A stretch of 62,544 bases of DNA, taken from assembly GCA_000697475.1 (NCBI GenBank), contig JNEU01000758.1, positions 1 to 62,544 of the forward strand. The letters are read 5' to 3'. The notes beneath the pieces are model-generated. The model worked only from the letters and a program-made list of their open reading frames with translations, was not told the DNA's origin and did not search any database. Source of the DNA: Lichtheimia corymbifera B2541 (Eukaryota > Mucoromycota > Mucoromycetes > Mucorales > Lichtheimiaceae). This document shows positions 12,300-23,392 of the stretch, in pieces. Both the position numbers and the translations under genes were made by a program. Within the stretch, counting starts at the first letter, position 1. Every line of letters starts with the position of its first letter.

Positions 12300-12596
12300 A
12301 TCGCAAGAAAGAGGTCAAAGGGGAGGAACAAAGCACTGCGCAATAACCATCGCGTTTTATTCTTTCTCTTTTTTTCTCTCTCTCACTCTCTCTCTACGTA
12401 TGGGGACAAAAAAGGACATCCTCAACGTCAGCGATGCGGTTACATACACATTCATCTTCTTTAGAGTTTCGCACATGAGAGCTCTAGCCCATGGTTCGTT
12501 TTTACCCTTTCATTCGCGTTCAAGATGTACACACTTTTGTACACGATGATGCTATTTACTCTGGAAAATGTCATCACGTATATATGTGCGCGTTGT
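12300..12596. promoter_or_regulatory. Upstream region of the intact KH/2H gene
   Basis: Immediately upstream of the ATG on the minus strand is a purine-rich run (pyrimidine-rich on plus, about 12355-12400, CTCTCTCTC). It may belong to the promoter or 5' UTR. No TATA element could be assigned. Confidence 0.25.
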
Positions 12597-12782
12597 CGGA
12601 TCAACACAAATAATCAAATGTCATATCAGGGTCAAGCGCTTTTGAGCGTGTCAAATTGCGCAGCAACACACGTATCCACGTCCCAACCACGGATCAACAC
12701 AAATCATCAAATGTCATATCAGGGTCAAGCGCTTTTGAGCGTGTCAAATTGCGCAGCAACACACGTATCCACGTCCCAACCA
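12597..12782 (+). repeat. 93-bp tandem duplication
   Basis: The unit at 12597-12689 is repeated at 12690-12782 with only minor differences. The unit length is a multiple of three, so the plus-strand frame repeats without shifting, but nothing else suggests translation. Confidence 0.85.
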
Positions 12783-14246
12783 GTATCCACCACGCTGATG
12801 TTATTGGTGATGTTGCTTTAGTGTAGTCGATCGATATGCAATATTGATCCATGATCCGGGTAACACAAAATGTGGGAAGTGCAGAATCGCTTCAAGGGAG
12901 CAGATTCTGTGTCCTCAAAGAGGTCACTTGTTTGTCTCAAACTCAGCATACTCCATTAAAGAGCAGCCTTTGACACTGATTGCCTTACTTTTCTATATGA
13001 TGGTCATGACACTTTGCTCAGAAGGACCACGATCACTTGGAATGAAGCATTGCTATAAAGAAGCAAGCAACAAGTAGCTGACAGGAGCACGACGTAACCA
13101 AGGACACCTTCATAAAAAAGAAGCTGATCGCTGATGACAAAAAAGGATAGCACGACTTTTGGTATCAATGGCTGTGTGGATCAACAATCATGCGGCAATG
13201 AAAGTATTCATGTGATTTATTTCCCATGCAAAGTTATCAATCAGGGAGGATTGGCAATCCAAATGCATGGATGATCACAACGTTATTGCTATGTATCCCT
13301 TATACTACGAAATTGGTGCGTTATGTGAGCACATCCTTAAGGGAATTATCGCGGGTACAGTGAACACGATGTCAGTTATAATATACAGTAGTAGTAGCTA
13401 TAGTCAAAAACAAGCCTGTTGTATGTACCCTGCATGCTGATATTATTTGTGTGCTCAGATGCTCTTTTACAATGCTTCTTTTCTTTGTTCCCGTTCAAGA
13501 ATGGATATGTATCGTGGATGGTAACCATGGCAATCCAAAAAATCTAAAGAGGGGAGCAACGAATAACTGGCAAGTGGAAATTAAAGCACGTGTCGTTCCA
13601 TAAAGATCATCCTTCTTCTCTACTCTTGTTGCCTTGGAAACCAATGAGCCAACAAAGCCCCCAATGCAAGAACGACGAAACCTAAGGTGAGTAAGGTAAG
13701 TTGAAGGATCAGGTACACTGCTAACGATGTAATTCAAAGCTACATTGAGCAACTGATCGCTAGTTTCTTCTATATACCACCAGGTACATTACCTGTCGTT
13801 GACATCTGTATCACCTTCGATATTATATATACAAGGATTTACGACGAAGTTTTGCTTGAAGATAGCATTAACGATCCTTTGGAATGATGGCTATGGCTAT
13901 GAGGTGATGATACGACTGTGAGAGGGAAGGATATATCACGAAAACAATGGTTAATCCTCATCACCACAAGGATCCATGTGTTGGTTTACATGACAATTTT
14001 CAAGTGCGGTTGGCAAGGAAACCAATGATCATTTTGGGAGGTTGCCCACTTGACAAGTGAGTCGAGTACACTCTACGATTGCCATGCTGTGTATGGTTCA
14101 AGATATGTCTTACGAATACTACGCTGCCATAGAACATTGCATTTTGCATCATGATCCGTACAGTAGTACAACATTGAGCAATAATAAAGCTTCCCTTACG
14201 ATGATAATGTTATCTTCGCCTGGTTTTGCGTGGTCATTATTTTATT
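12783..14246. other. No gene seen
   Basis: Only short ORFs, the longest about 85 residues, and none with a recognised motif. No RNA gene was recognised. Confidence 0.4.
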
Positions 14247-15358
14247 CAACATGGTGCAACTCATAGAGAAACAAATGATGATGGCTGCTGCATCGCTATG
14301 ATGTGGATGATAAACGAGTATTTTACAGCAGCAGTAACAACAGGTGGCAGAGAGCGTTGGAAAAAGGTGATGTAAATTTGACAACTGCACAATTATACAA
14401 CTTCTTATGCTGTTCTCAGTATCCTTACATACATAAGTTGAAGATGATTTGCATGGTGATGAGATGGATAAAGGATTTAGAGATTAAAGTATGAGAGTAT
14501 GATAGGCGTCAATCAACCGCATGGTCTTCTACTATCGGCTCAAACTGCATCCAGCATTCGATGGCAGGTAATTTAAGGTGTTTATCTCTAATCCACTAAA
14601 GTCATCCTTCTTTCAACACGGGTAGCTTTGTGTATTCAAATAGGAGGAGTCATGTGATTTCATGGAGCGTAATAAAAATGGTCTTCTCACTCATTTATGC
14701 GGGTGGTACTCAGATCCTGCTTTCTTTCACACACGCGTACACTTGACACACAGCAAGCAAATGCACACATGAACACGCGCCCACACACATATACAAGGTC
14801 AGTTCAAGTAATTCTATAGCAATGCCAACGTGTGTTTATGTACCAATGACCAAAACGTATATTAGATTCTCTGAATGAAGCTACAGATTATGACTCCAAA
14901 GCCGCATTCGCCTTGCACAGGGGACAACAGTGACGACAAGGATTGCAGACGACGAAACTTGAATGGCTCGCAATGCAACAAGGAGTTCAAATGGAAGAGT
15001 GAACAGCCAGACCTTGTGGAGCTTTTTGGTATGTCACTTGAAAGGGATCTGCTACACACTTTATCATACTTACCTTTGAGTTGCTTCCACGTTAGGTGCT
15101 GATAGCGGTACAATGAAGAAGATCAAGGCAACGGCAACAGGTGGACACGTTGAACTGGTCGATGGCATGGTTATCATGGTGGATGGCCCCAGTCAAAAGG
15201 TGGATCGGTTGCTTGAGATCATGCAGCAATTGGTAGGTGAATATGGACACAAGACTTGAGTATCATCTTCTGACAAAGCACTTCTTGTAGATGATAATGA
15301 AATGAGACCAGCGCCCACCAACTACATCACCATCACCATTAAAAGCACAGACATCAAG
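14247..15358 (+). repeat. 1,112-bp duplicated segment, copy 1 (identical to 21641-22752)
   Basis: By eye the two copies are identical at an offset of 7394 bp. The identity starts abruptly at CAACATGGTG and ends inside the third exon of the KH/2H copies, at ACAGACATCAAG. It covers non-coding upstream DNA plus the KH-encoding exons. I spot-checked about half of the bases and saw no difference. Confidence 0.85.
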
Positions 15359-15910
15359 TCAAAGATGGCAGCTTGAAGCAGTACATTGGCAAGCTGGCAA
15401 GACCTGTTGCTCCCGAAAAGCTTCATTCTTCGGTGTCAAGAAACCTCTGGTACTCGGTCCTTTGATGAACAAGTTCCTCAAGTGACAGGCAACAACATCA
15501 GCAAACAACAGTAGCTTTCTATGTGATAAGCTGGCATTCATCAACATCAACAACAACAAAATACAAGGTAATGCGCTCCATTCATGTTTACTGCATTCAA
15601 TTTTACTAATCAACTGATTTATAGTCCTCGATGTGGTGCCTAATGATACGAAAAACCCAGCCCATCATTCATTGGTATGTATTTTTTATTCACTATGATT
15701 ATCCAAAATGCATACTTAATGTTATGTGATAGGGGAATTGCAGGGTGTGCTTGGGGGCAAAATTAGTCTGACCATGGATCATCCTCAACAAGGGCAAAAA
15801 GCTAGTTGAAGGTTCGGATGTGCAGCATTTGGAATCGCCGCTGGGATGGCTTTCTGGATCATATACAGTAGCATTGCAAGCAAGCAAGAACAGCACTTTA
15901 CCCTTTGAGA
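14875..15910 (+). pseudogene. KH/2H family copy C, broken
   Basis: The 5' exons are intact. CNKEFKWKSEQPDLVELFG joins GADSGTMKKI after a GTATGT...CACGTTAG intron, and the next junction closes if the donor is GTGAAT at about 15238. In the 2H exon a one-base loss near 15372 (GCAGCTTGAAG) shifts the frame. More indels follow around the first histidine motif. In the last exon, DNA encoding the second H-x-T motif is deleted (GACCATGGATCATCC at about 15769-15785), the same deletion seen in copy D. The copy lacks the Ser-rich leader of copy B. Confidence 0.7.
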
Positions 15911-16360
15911 TATAGACCTGTAAATAATAGTAACCTTAAGTAAATTGTGTTTTGGATCTATCTCATGTTGTTTGCCGTGTACATACTGCTCATATAAAAT
16001 GACCATGGATGCCCTCAAGAATAATCAACCACGTGCCAGCGAAAAAGTGCTGCTAATTCCTATTTTATAATAAACATTGACGTTTGTACCATATGATTCC
16101 TTGCAGTTACCGAAATATTCTCGTGTCCCTACGCTTTTTGACTTACTCCTTGCTTGAAAGATCCCATTCCATTACAGATTGCACGCAATCTGCTGCTGTC
16201 AGCTGAAGTAACATAGGGCACGTCGCCAAAGCCATCAATACCGAGCTAGTTCTCAGTCATCATTTTGAACAAGGCCTAAGTCATTGCTTCGAAACCACAA
16301 CTAGATCCATATTCTCGCAGGCAGTCTATGTTATCGGTGATAAATGGCAAATACCCAAAT
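15911..16360 (+). repeat. Downstream block shared with copy E
   Basis: About 16083-16360 aligns with about 23568-23860 downstream of copy E (ACGCTTTTTGACTTACTC, CGCCAAAG, CATATCCTCGCAGG-like). The duplicated unit therefore extends past the gene. The copy behind E keeps a longer open frame; this one is broken. Confidence 0.55.
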
Positions 16361-16900
16361 GGTTGAATTTCGAGTACAATGATGTTATTGGCTTCGCTAA
16401 CTACGAGAGCGGGCAGTGAGGAAAGTAGCTACTGTAAACCATGCTTGCAATTGCTAATACATATGGTGTACGCAAGATCCCTGCTATGGGACGTTCAAAA
16501 TCTCAACCGGTGTTTGAAAGGTGATCCAGCCCGTTGATTTATCTAAGACTTGTCACACTACAACAGCAGCAATTGTCTTTTAGAAACGAGCAGCAACTTG
16601 TTAGTGCTCATCTTATTAAAGTGCTGGTGGATCTCCCATGTCATAAATCGTACAGCACATGATGATCAGTCATTTGATAGCATTTTGGATACTACCACCA
16701 GCAAGTGACCTGGTCAACGGAAGTATTATCACGCTGACTTGGAATGACTTTCTATGTGTAATGACAGGTTGCACAAATGGATGATCGCTGTGCATGAGTT
16801 GTGTCACTTGCTGATGCACGGACCATGGTCGACGCTCTTGTCGCAGTAAATAGTTAGTATCTTTTAAGATGGTCAATGCTATCATGACGATTTAAAGAAT
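16361..16900. repeat. Decayed repeat shared with about 20240-20760
   Basis: Common landmarks in order are a GATAAATGG- or GATGGATGG-like start, GGAAAGTAGC, TTGC(A/G)AT(T/C)GC and GGTTGCACAAATGGATGATC, then a GGACCATGG end. On the minus strand both encode the fragment SDHPFVQP. Too diverged to call a gene. Confidence 0.45.
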
Positions 16901-17345
16901 GACCATTGCGGTCGTTTACTAATCCACTCATGGATGTACATATGAAGCACACAAAATGGGGTGTTATAATCAACAAACAGTGCCAGCTGTGTAGTCTAGT
17001 GCAATATACAACCTGCAACTAAACGCATTACAAGGACAAGGGCAATGCTCTTCAACAAAAACCAGCTGTTACATAATACATACAGCACTGTAATTGAATC
17101 GAGCCCTACAATACACAAAGAGGCATGATGATGCAAGTGGAGTCGTATCCTTCCGGGCTTTATACAAGACCTTAATACGTGTTTTGAATAGAAGAATGAA
17201 CGACATATTTAATGATGATGATGAAGATGGTTAAACGATGGTAGAAGGGTATTGGCATTATCCATGTGTGTGGGTATAACAAGATGTAGCTATCATGTGA
17301 CCTTGGTGGCATATGCTGGAGGAAGACCCCTAGTGGAATTCCAAA
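16901..17345. other. No gene seen
   Basis: Low-information sequence without a recognised ORF, repeat or RNA. Confidence 0.4.
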
Positions 17346-18164
17346 TCTTTACTCTCTTTCACTCCCACCAACACACGCGTAAAGGTGAGTCCGACCAAGA
17401 CAGCTCAGGCCCTCTGTAATAATAAGCAATACACACATTAGATCCGCTTCATGAAGTCAATGACACGTACACACTCACTCCCATTGACGATAATGACCTG
17501 AAGGAATCAACAGCCCATGGATCGTAATGGCAGACGGCGCGATTGGATCAGCTTGTTCGATGGTCTCTATAACGCGTGATCAGCTCTCATGTAGGCGACT
17601 TGAAGGGAGTGAATGCTTATGTAACCCGATCTCACCTTGTATGCTTTTGCCTGTATTTCAGGTGCCCGTGCATACTTGATCAGTATTGAGACAGACCATC
17701 AATCGATATGTGCCATGTACCATGCGATAGTGAAGGAAAAGCTAGTGGATGACGTATCAGTTCCATCATCTTCGATGCTCCAGCATGCTTGATTCATTCA
17801 GCTCAATCCATCACGCTCTTGGTGGACAACAATTCCCCCGCCCAACAACTACTACATAAAAGCAAGGCTGTTGTCATCAATATTATTGCTCATCTCTTTC
17901 ATCAATCGCCTATTCATTGAGAGCCTGCTATTTGGTAAGTGCCAAGGAGAGCTGTGCAGTGGTTAGAATGGGTCAGAAATAGCTCATGCATTGACCTTTA
18001 TCATCATCAACAATGTAGTTCTTCAAGATTGCTTTGATACTGGTGGTGTTCATTGTGACATTGACTCCTATTCCCTGATGGACTCTTTGTGATGTATGTA
18101 CGGCTGATCTTTCTCTTGATATGGTTGCATATTGACATGTGCTTTATAGTAGTCGCCTCGAATA
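17346..18164 (+). repeat. Upstream block of copy D, inverted match to about 2.9-4.15 kb
   Basis: Two stretches (about 17460-17610 and 17850-18160) match the minus strand upstream of copy A. With the gene copies this makes an inverted pair of duplicated units about 14 kb apart. No intact ORF is present. Confidence 0.5.
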
Positions 18165-19346
18165 ATGGCTATGGGGTGCTTGCAAGCAGGACATTCTACG
18201 CTTGGTGGTATGGCTACTTCCATCCCTTGTTCCTCTTGCTCTTCCTCTTCGTCCACCACCCATCCTCCCAAGCATGTTCGCCTCAATGAGGGAACAATCA
18301 CTACTTCCGGTACCGTGTCTCCTTCAGGTGGTAATGGCGATGACGACGACGACAAAGTTCAAGATCCTTGTGCCATGTTCGATGGTTGGAGCACTTTGGG
18401 CGGGTCAAAATGCAGCAAGGAGTACAAATGGAAGAGTATACAGCCAGACCTCGTGGAGCTTTTTGGTATGTCACTTGAAAAGGAATACTGATTTAGACTT
18501 TGTCATATTTACTTTGATTTGAGGTGTACACGTTGAACTGGTGGATGACAAGGTCCTCATGGTGGATGGCCCATGGATAGGTTGCTTGAGATCATGCAGC
18601 AATTGGTAAATATATTCACAAGCGAAAGAAAGTATTGGGTGTCAGCTTCTAAAAAGCATTCCCCTATGTAGTTCGTTATGTTGGCACCAGCTCCCACCAA
18701 CTACATCACCATCATCATCATCACAGGCGAAGACATCAAGTCAAAGATGGCAGCATTGAAGCAGTACATTGGCAAGCTAGCAAGGCCTGTTGTTTCAGAA
18801 AAGCTTCATTTTTTGGTGGCTAAAACCTCTGGCGTCTGGTCCTCTAGGCACGTTTCCCAACTTGCTCATGACATTGGTGAGTACCTAAAGCGACGGACAA
18901 CAGCACCAGCAAGCAACAACAGCTTTTTTGTGCGACAAGGTAGCATTTACCAACATCAACAGTAATATTCAAGGTGAATACGCTCCATTCATGCTATTGC
19001 ATTATATTTGCCTCATTGTTACTAATCAACTGCTTTAATAGTCCTCGGAGTGGTACCTGGTGACAGTAATAGCCCAGCTCTGTCCATCTGCTCTTTGGTA
19101 TGTGTGTTTGCTCACTATTGTTATCCAAATCCAAACTAATTATTATCTTATGTAACAGGTGAATTGCAGGGTGTGCTTGGGGGTAAAAGAACTTTGACCA
19201 TGGATCATCCTCAACAAGGGCAAAAGAAAGATAAAAGGTTCGGACTTGCAGGATTTCAACAGAGCAATCGCCGCAGCAAATGGCAAGGATGGCTTTCTGG
19301 GTTATATAGCATTACAAGCAAACAAGAACAATACTTCACTCTTTGA
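18165..19346 (+). pseudogene. KH/2H family copy D, broken
   Basis: The first exon keeps the leader signature (TTHPPKHVRLNEGT, FDGWSTLGG, QPDLVELFG). The KH exon has lost roughly 50 nt at its start and more in the middle (about 18522-18580). In the 2H exon, the first motif reads H-F-L instead of H-F-S, and a run of six T (18924-18929) is one base longer than the frame allows. In the last exon the second H-x-T motif is deleted exactly as in copy C (about 19195-19212). It cannot encode a working 2H enzyme. Confidence 0.7.
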
Positions 19347-20240
19347 GATGGTGTAAAGCTATAAATAAATGTAATCTTAAGCAATTTGTGTTTTGTATCT
19401 ATCTCATATTGTTTGCTGTGTGCTGCCTCTTTAAGATGACCAAGAGTCCCTTCAAGAAGAATCAACCACGTGACAACAAAGATGTTCCGGCTGCTGCTAA
19501 TCCACAATCCCCTGCATCTCTCTTCTCTCTAGGTGTTTATAGGACACGTAGAGCTACTCAGAATACCATCATGCATTCATCCATCATATCATGGCAGCTT
19601 GGGCTTGGATTCCGGGAGTCAAAAAGGTGTCTGAGCGGCATTAGTGCACAGTGAAGCTATCTTTTACTTGCTCAAGGCTATTCAACCTGCAACCAGACCT
19701 TCACATGAATGAACCAAGTTGAAGCATTTATAGCAAAGGTGAACTGCAATGGAAGCTGTGTAAATAGGTACATTGGCGAAAAGACCTTGTTGATTGGTCA
19801 AACGACTTATTCGCTTTATTGACTCGTATATCACTTTCTTCTATTAATCCTCCACTGTGACACATCCCTGAACTCATTGGCACAAACAGCTGCTGCTGCA
19901 CACTACATGATCTTGTTGATATGTTTGACCATGCTCTGGTGGACTTGGATACGGTGATATCAGTGTGGACAGCAAAGCTTTGGGATCAAGGATCGTCAAC
20001 TCAACGCCAGTGCACCGATGGTGTTACTTGAAGGCAGCTATTCAAAGGATTAAACTCGGTTAATGTGTTCAAGGACGGCTATTAGTAAGCGTGGTAATTG
20101 ACGGATCTGCTTATAGGTAGATATCATGTATCGGATTGCTGTGTTGTTCCTGGTCGTGATGCTTCGTTGTTCGTTGTGCATAGATAGTAGTGGGTATATA
20201 CGTAAAAAGGCCACTTTTGTCATAGTTTTATCATTATAAA
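19347..20240. other. Flank of copy D, no gene seen
   Basis: The first ~200 bp resembles the 3' flanks of copies C and E (AATTTGTGTTTTG, CTCATGTTGTTTGC-like). The rest holds only short ORFs. Confidence 0.4.
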
Positions 20241-20760
20241 TAAATTTCACCACTTTGAATATAAACCATGATCCAGATGAGTCATCGATCACAAAAGGAT
20301 GGATGGTCGAGGGATTGATCACCATGTACGAAAGTGCTTTTTGGCTTAGTTAACTACAGGCATAATAAAAATTGGTGGTGGAAAGTAGCGATTTGTAAAG
20401 TGCGCTTGCGATCGCCGATACACACGAGCCATCATGTGGCCTTACTTTGGGTCATTCGATTTTTCTGAACTACATATCACTACTGAGTCATAAGCGCTAT
20501 CAAGGAAAAGTGTGTTGCAAGATACACTTGTCTTTTAGAAACGAAAGGCTGTTATTAAGATGGTAGTTGATCTTTGCGGTTGCGTCAACCATCATATACA
20601 TAATTATGTATAGACTACCACAACCATCCAAATTCTGTATACCTGGTAATTGTGGCAGGCGGGGTTGCACAAATGGATGATCACTGGGCATGAGTTAAGG
20701 ACCATGGTAATTGCCACAGCAAGAGATATAGTTTGAGACAACCAAGCTTTGCATGTTGGA
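20241..20760. repeat. Decayed repeat shared with about 16361-16900
   Basis: This is the second copy of the block described downstream of copy C, here downstream of copy D. The shared minus-strand fragment reads SDHPFVQP. Confidence 0.45.
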
Positions 20761-21108
20761 GTGACGATTAGAGTCGCTTATTGAATGGGTAAGAATACCA
20801 TTTACGTCGTGTATGTAATGACCGGTACTCATGCACGTAACCAGCGCTACGTGTGGTATCCATAGAAACGAAAAAACGAAAAATAAAGCTATACCAATTC
20901 CAAGACCAATGGCAACGCTCAAGACTTCAGACACGAATGGAGTATACCATTGCAATGCAAAAAGCATGTTCCTACTGTACAGTATGACTTTAACGGGCTT
21001 ACAGTACGTCGCCCTTATCTTCTTTGGGATACACCTTTTACCAGGACGCAGCTTTGAGAACCACCAACGACATGGTAGTTAGCCACCCACCCACATTGGT
21101 TTATAATC
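20761..21108. other. No gene seen
   Basis: Short ORFs only. The TCTTCTTTGGGATAC stretch near 21018 also occurs near 4262, so the duplication with 4.3 kb may begin here in degraded form. Confidence 0.35.
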
Positions 21109-21605
21109 AACCAGACTCGCAGCCATTTTTACAAGGCAATCACCATGGATACATGATCATCTCTCATCAAGATATAGCATACACACACACACATGGATAA
21201 GTAGACAAGTTATTATCATTTTCTTCCTTTTTATTAATGAATAAAGGCAAATAAGCATGTGGCTGTTGGTTCCATGGTAACCAGAGAACCATGTACTAAC
21301 AGGGATGACCGCGCGAAGGCCGCCACATATCCATCCCCACCTCTCCACACGGGGCACCTTCAACATGTGTCAAACGAGGAGATTGTAGCGGGGGGCCACT
21401 ACAACCTGGTGGAGTTTACGTCGTTTACGCTGCGAGCGATTCCCCACAATCACCCAGAACGACTCGTCCCGGACAGACGTAAAAAACGATGGGTACCAAT
21501 AAGTCCCCAGAAGGGAACCAAAAGAAAAACGAAACTGCGGCTGCTTCTTGCTCTTTTTATAATGATTTCCAGCGGCGATTGAACGTGTTCGGCGTTATAC
21601 TCCGT
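21109..21605. repeat. Segmental duplicate of 4348-4832
   Basis: Near-identical first 300 bp, then patchy similarity. It lies directly upstream of the 1,112-bp duplicate and copy E. Confidence 0.7.
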
Positions 21606-21640
21606 GATCAGTCACATGGGATACTGCGTTCTTTTTTCAA

Positions 21641-22752
21641 CAACATGGTGCAACTCATAGAGAAACAAATGATGATGGCTGCTGCATCGCTATGATGTGG
21701 ATGATAAACGAGTATTTTACAGCAGCAGTAACAACAGGTGGCAGAGAGCGTTGGAAAAAGGTGATGTAAATTTGACAACTGCACAATTATACAACTTCTT
21801 ATGCTGTTCTCAGTATCCTTACATACATAAGTTGAAGATGATTTGCATGGTGATGAGATGGATAAAGGATTTAGAGATTAAAGTATGAGAGTATGATAGG
21901 CGTCAATCAACCGCATGGTCTTCTACTATCGGCTCAAACTGCATCCAGCATTCGATGGCAGGTAATTTAAGGTGTTTATCTCTAATCCACTAAAGTCATC
22001 CTTCTTTCAACACGGGTAGCTTTGTGTATTCAAATAGGAGGAGTCATGTGATTTCATGGAGCGTAATAAAAATGGTCTTCTCACTCATTTATGCGGGTGG
22101 TACTCAGATCCTGCTTTCTTTCACACACGCGTACACTTGACACACAGCAAGCAAATGCACACATGAACACGCGCCCACACACATATACAAGGTCAGTTCA
22201 AGTAATTCTATAGCAATGCCAACGTGTGTTTATGTACCAATGACCAAAACGTATATTAGATTCTCTGAATGAAGCTACAGATTATGACTCCAAAGCCGCA
22301 TTCGCCTTGCACAGGGGACAACAGTGACGACAAGGATTGCAGACGACGAAACTTGAATGGCTCGCAATGCAACAAGGAGTTCAAATGGAAGAGTGAACAG
22401 CCAGACCTTGTGGAGCTTTTTGGTATGTCACTTGAAAGGGATCTGCTACACACTTTATCATACTTACCTTTGAGTTGCTTCCACGTTAGGTGCTGATAGC
22501 GGTACAATGAAGAAGATCAAGGCAACGGCAACAGGTGGACACGTTGAACTGGTCGATGGCATGGTTATCATGGTGGATGGCCCCAGTCAAAAGGTGGATC
22601 GGTTGCTTGAGATCATGCAGCAATTGGTAGGTGAATATGGACACAAGACTTGAGTATCATCTTCTGACAAAGCACTTCTTGTAGATGATAATGAAATGAG
22701 ACCAGCGCCCACCAACTACATCACCATCACCATTAAAAGCACAGACATCAAG
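21641..22752 (+). repeat. 1,112-bp duplicated segment, copy 2 (identical to 14247-15358)
   Basis: The sequence on both sides differs from copy 1. The right edge lies inside the 2H exon. Confidence 0.85.
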
Positions 22753-23392
22753 CCAAAGTTGGCAGCATTGAAGCAATCTGTTGACAAGCTAGCAAGACCT
22801 GTTGCCGTTGAAAAGCTACATTTTCGGTTTCTAAAACCTCTGGCATCTGGTCCTCTGGGCAAGTTTCCCAGCTTGCTCATGACATCCGCAAATACCTGAA
22901 GCGAAGAACAACATCACCAGCCAGCAACAACAGCTTCTTGTGCGACAAAATGGCATTGACCAACATCAACGCCTACAACATCCAAGGTAATGCGCTCCAT
23001 TCATGCTTATTGCATCCTATTTTACCCATTTTTACTAATCAACTGCTTTAATAGTGCTTGGAGTGGTACCTGCCGACAGTAATAGCCAAGCACATCAAGT
23101 TATTGGTACGTATTTTTACATATTATGATGATCAAAATCCATACTTATTATAATATGTTATGTAACAGGTGAGTTGCAGGATGTGCTTGGGGATAGTGGT
23201 CTGACGATGGAGACCACCCCCCTTGTTACAATCCTCAACAGGGGCAGGAAACAAGTCGAAGGTTCCGATGTGCAGAAATTGGAGGACTCAATCACCGCTG
23301 CCAATGGACAAGATGGCTTTTTGGGTCCTTTGGCGTTGCAAGCAAACATGAACAACACTTCACTCTTTTGGATGATGTACATAAAGCTGTAA
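22269..23392 (+). pseudogene. KH/2H family copy E, broken
   Basis: The KH exons equal those of copy C. The 2H exon starts in frame, but a run of four T (22821-22824), one short of the frame, shifts it right after KLHF. The correct residues (VSKTSGIWSS, LAHDI, SFLCDKMALTNI) continue in the next frame. In the last exon, the codon for the second catalytic histidine is CTT (23222-23224), giving P-L-V-T instead of P-H-V-T. One of the two lesions could be a sequencing error. Together they suggest loss of activity. Confidence 0.65.

Noticed and set aside
11780..12549. Long plus- and other-frame ORFs of 187 and 246 residues over the Ser-rich leader
   Set aside because: They are shadows of the low-complexity coding exon of the KH/2H gene, rich in Leu or Glu only because of TCn/GAn repeats.
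11745..18491. A conserved GMSLEKEY ending in the KH/2H first exons
   Set aside because: It is the translation of the intron start (GTATGTCACTTG). The intron donor is conserved by duplication, and the true protein continues as LFG-ADS.
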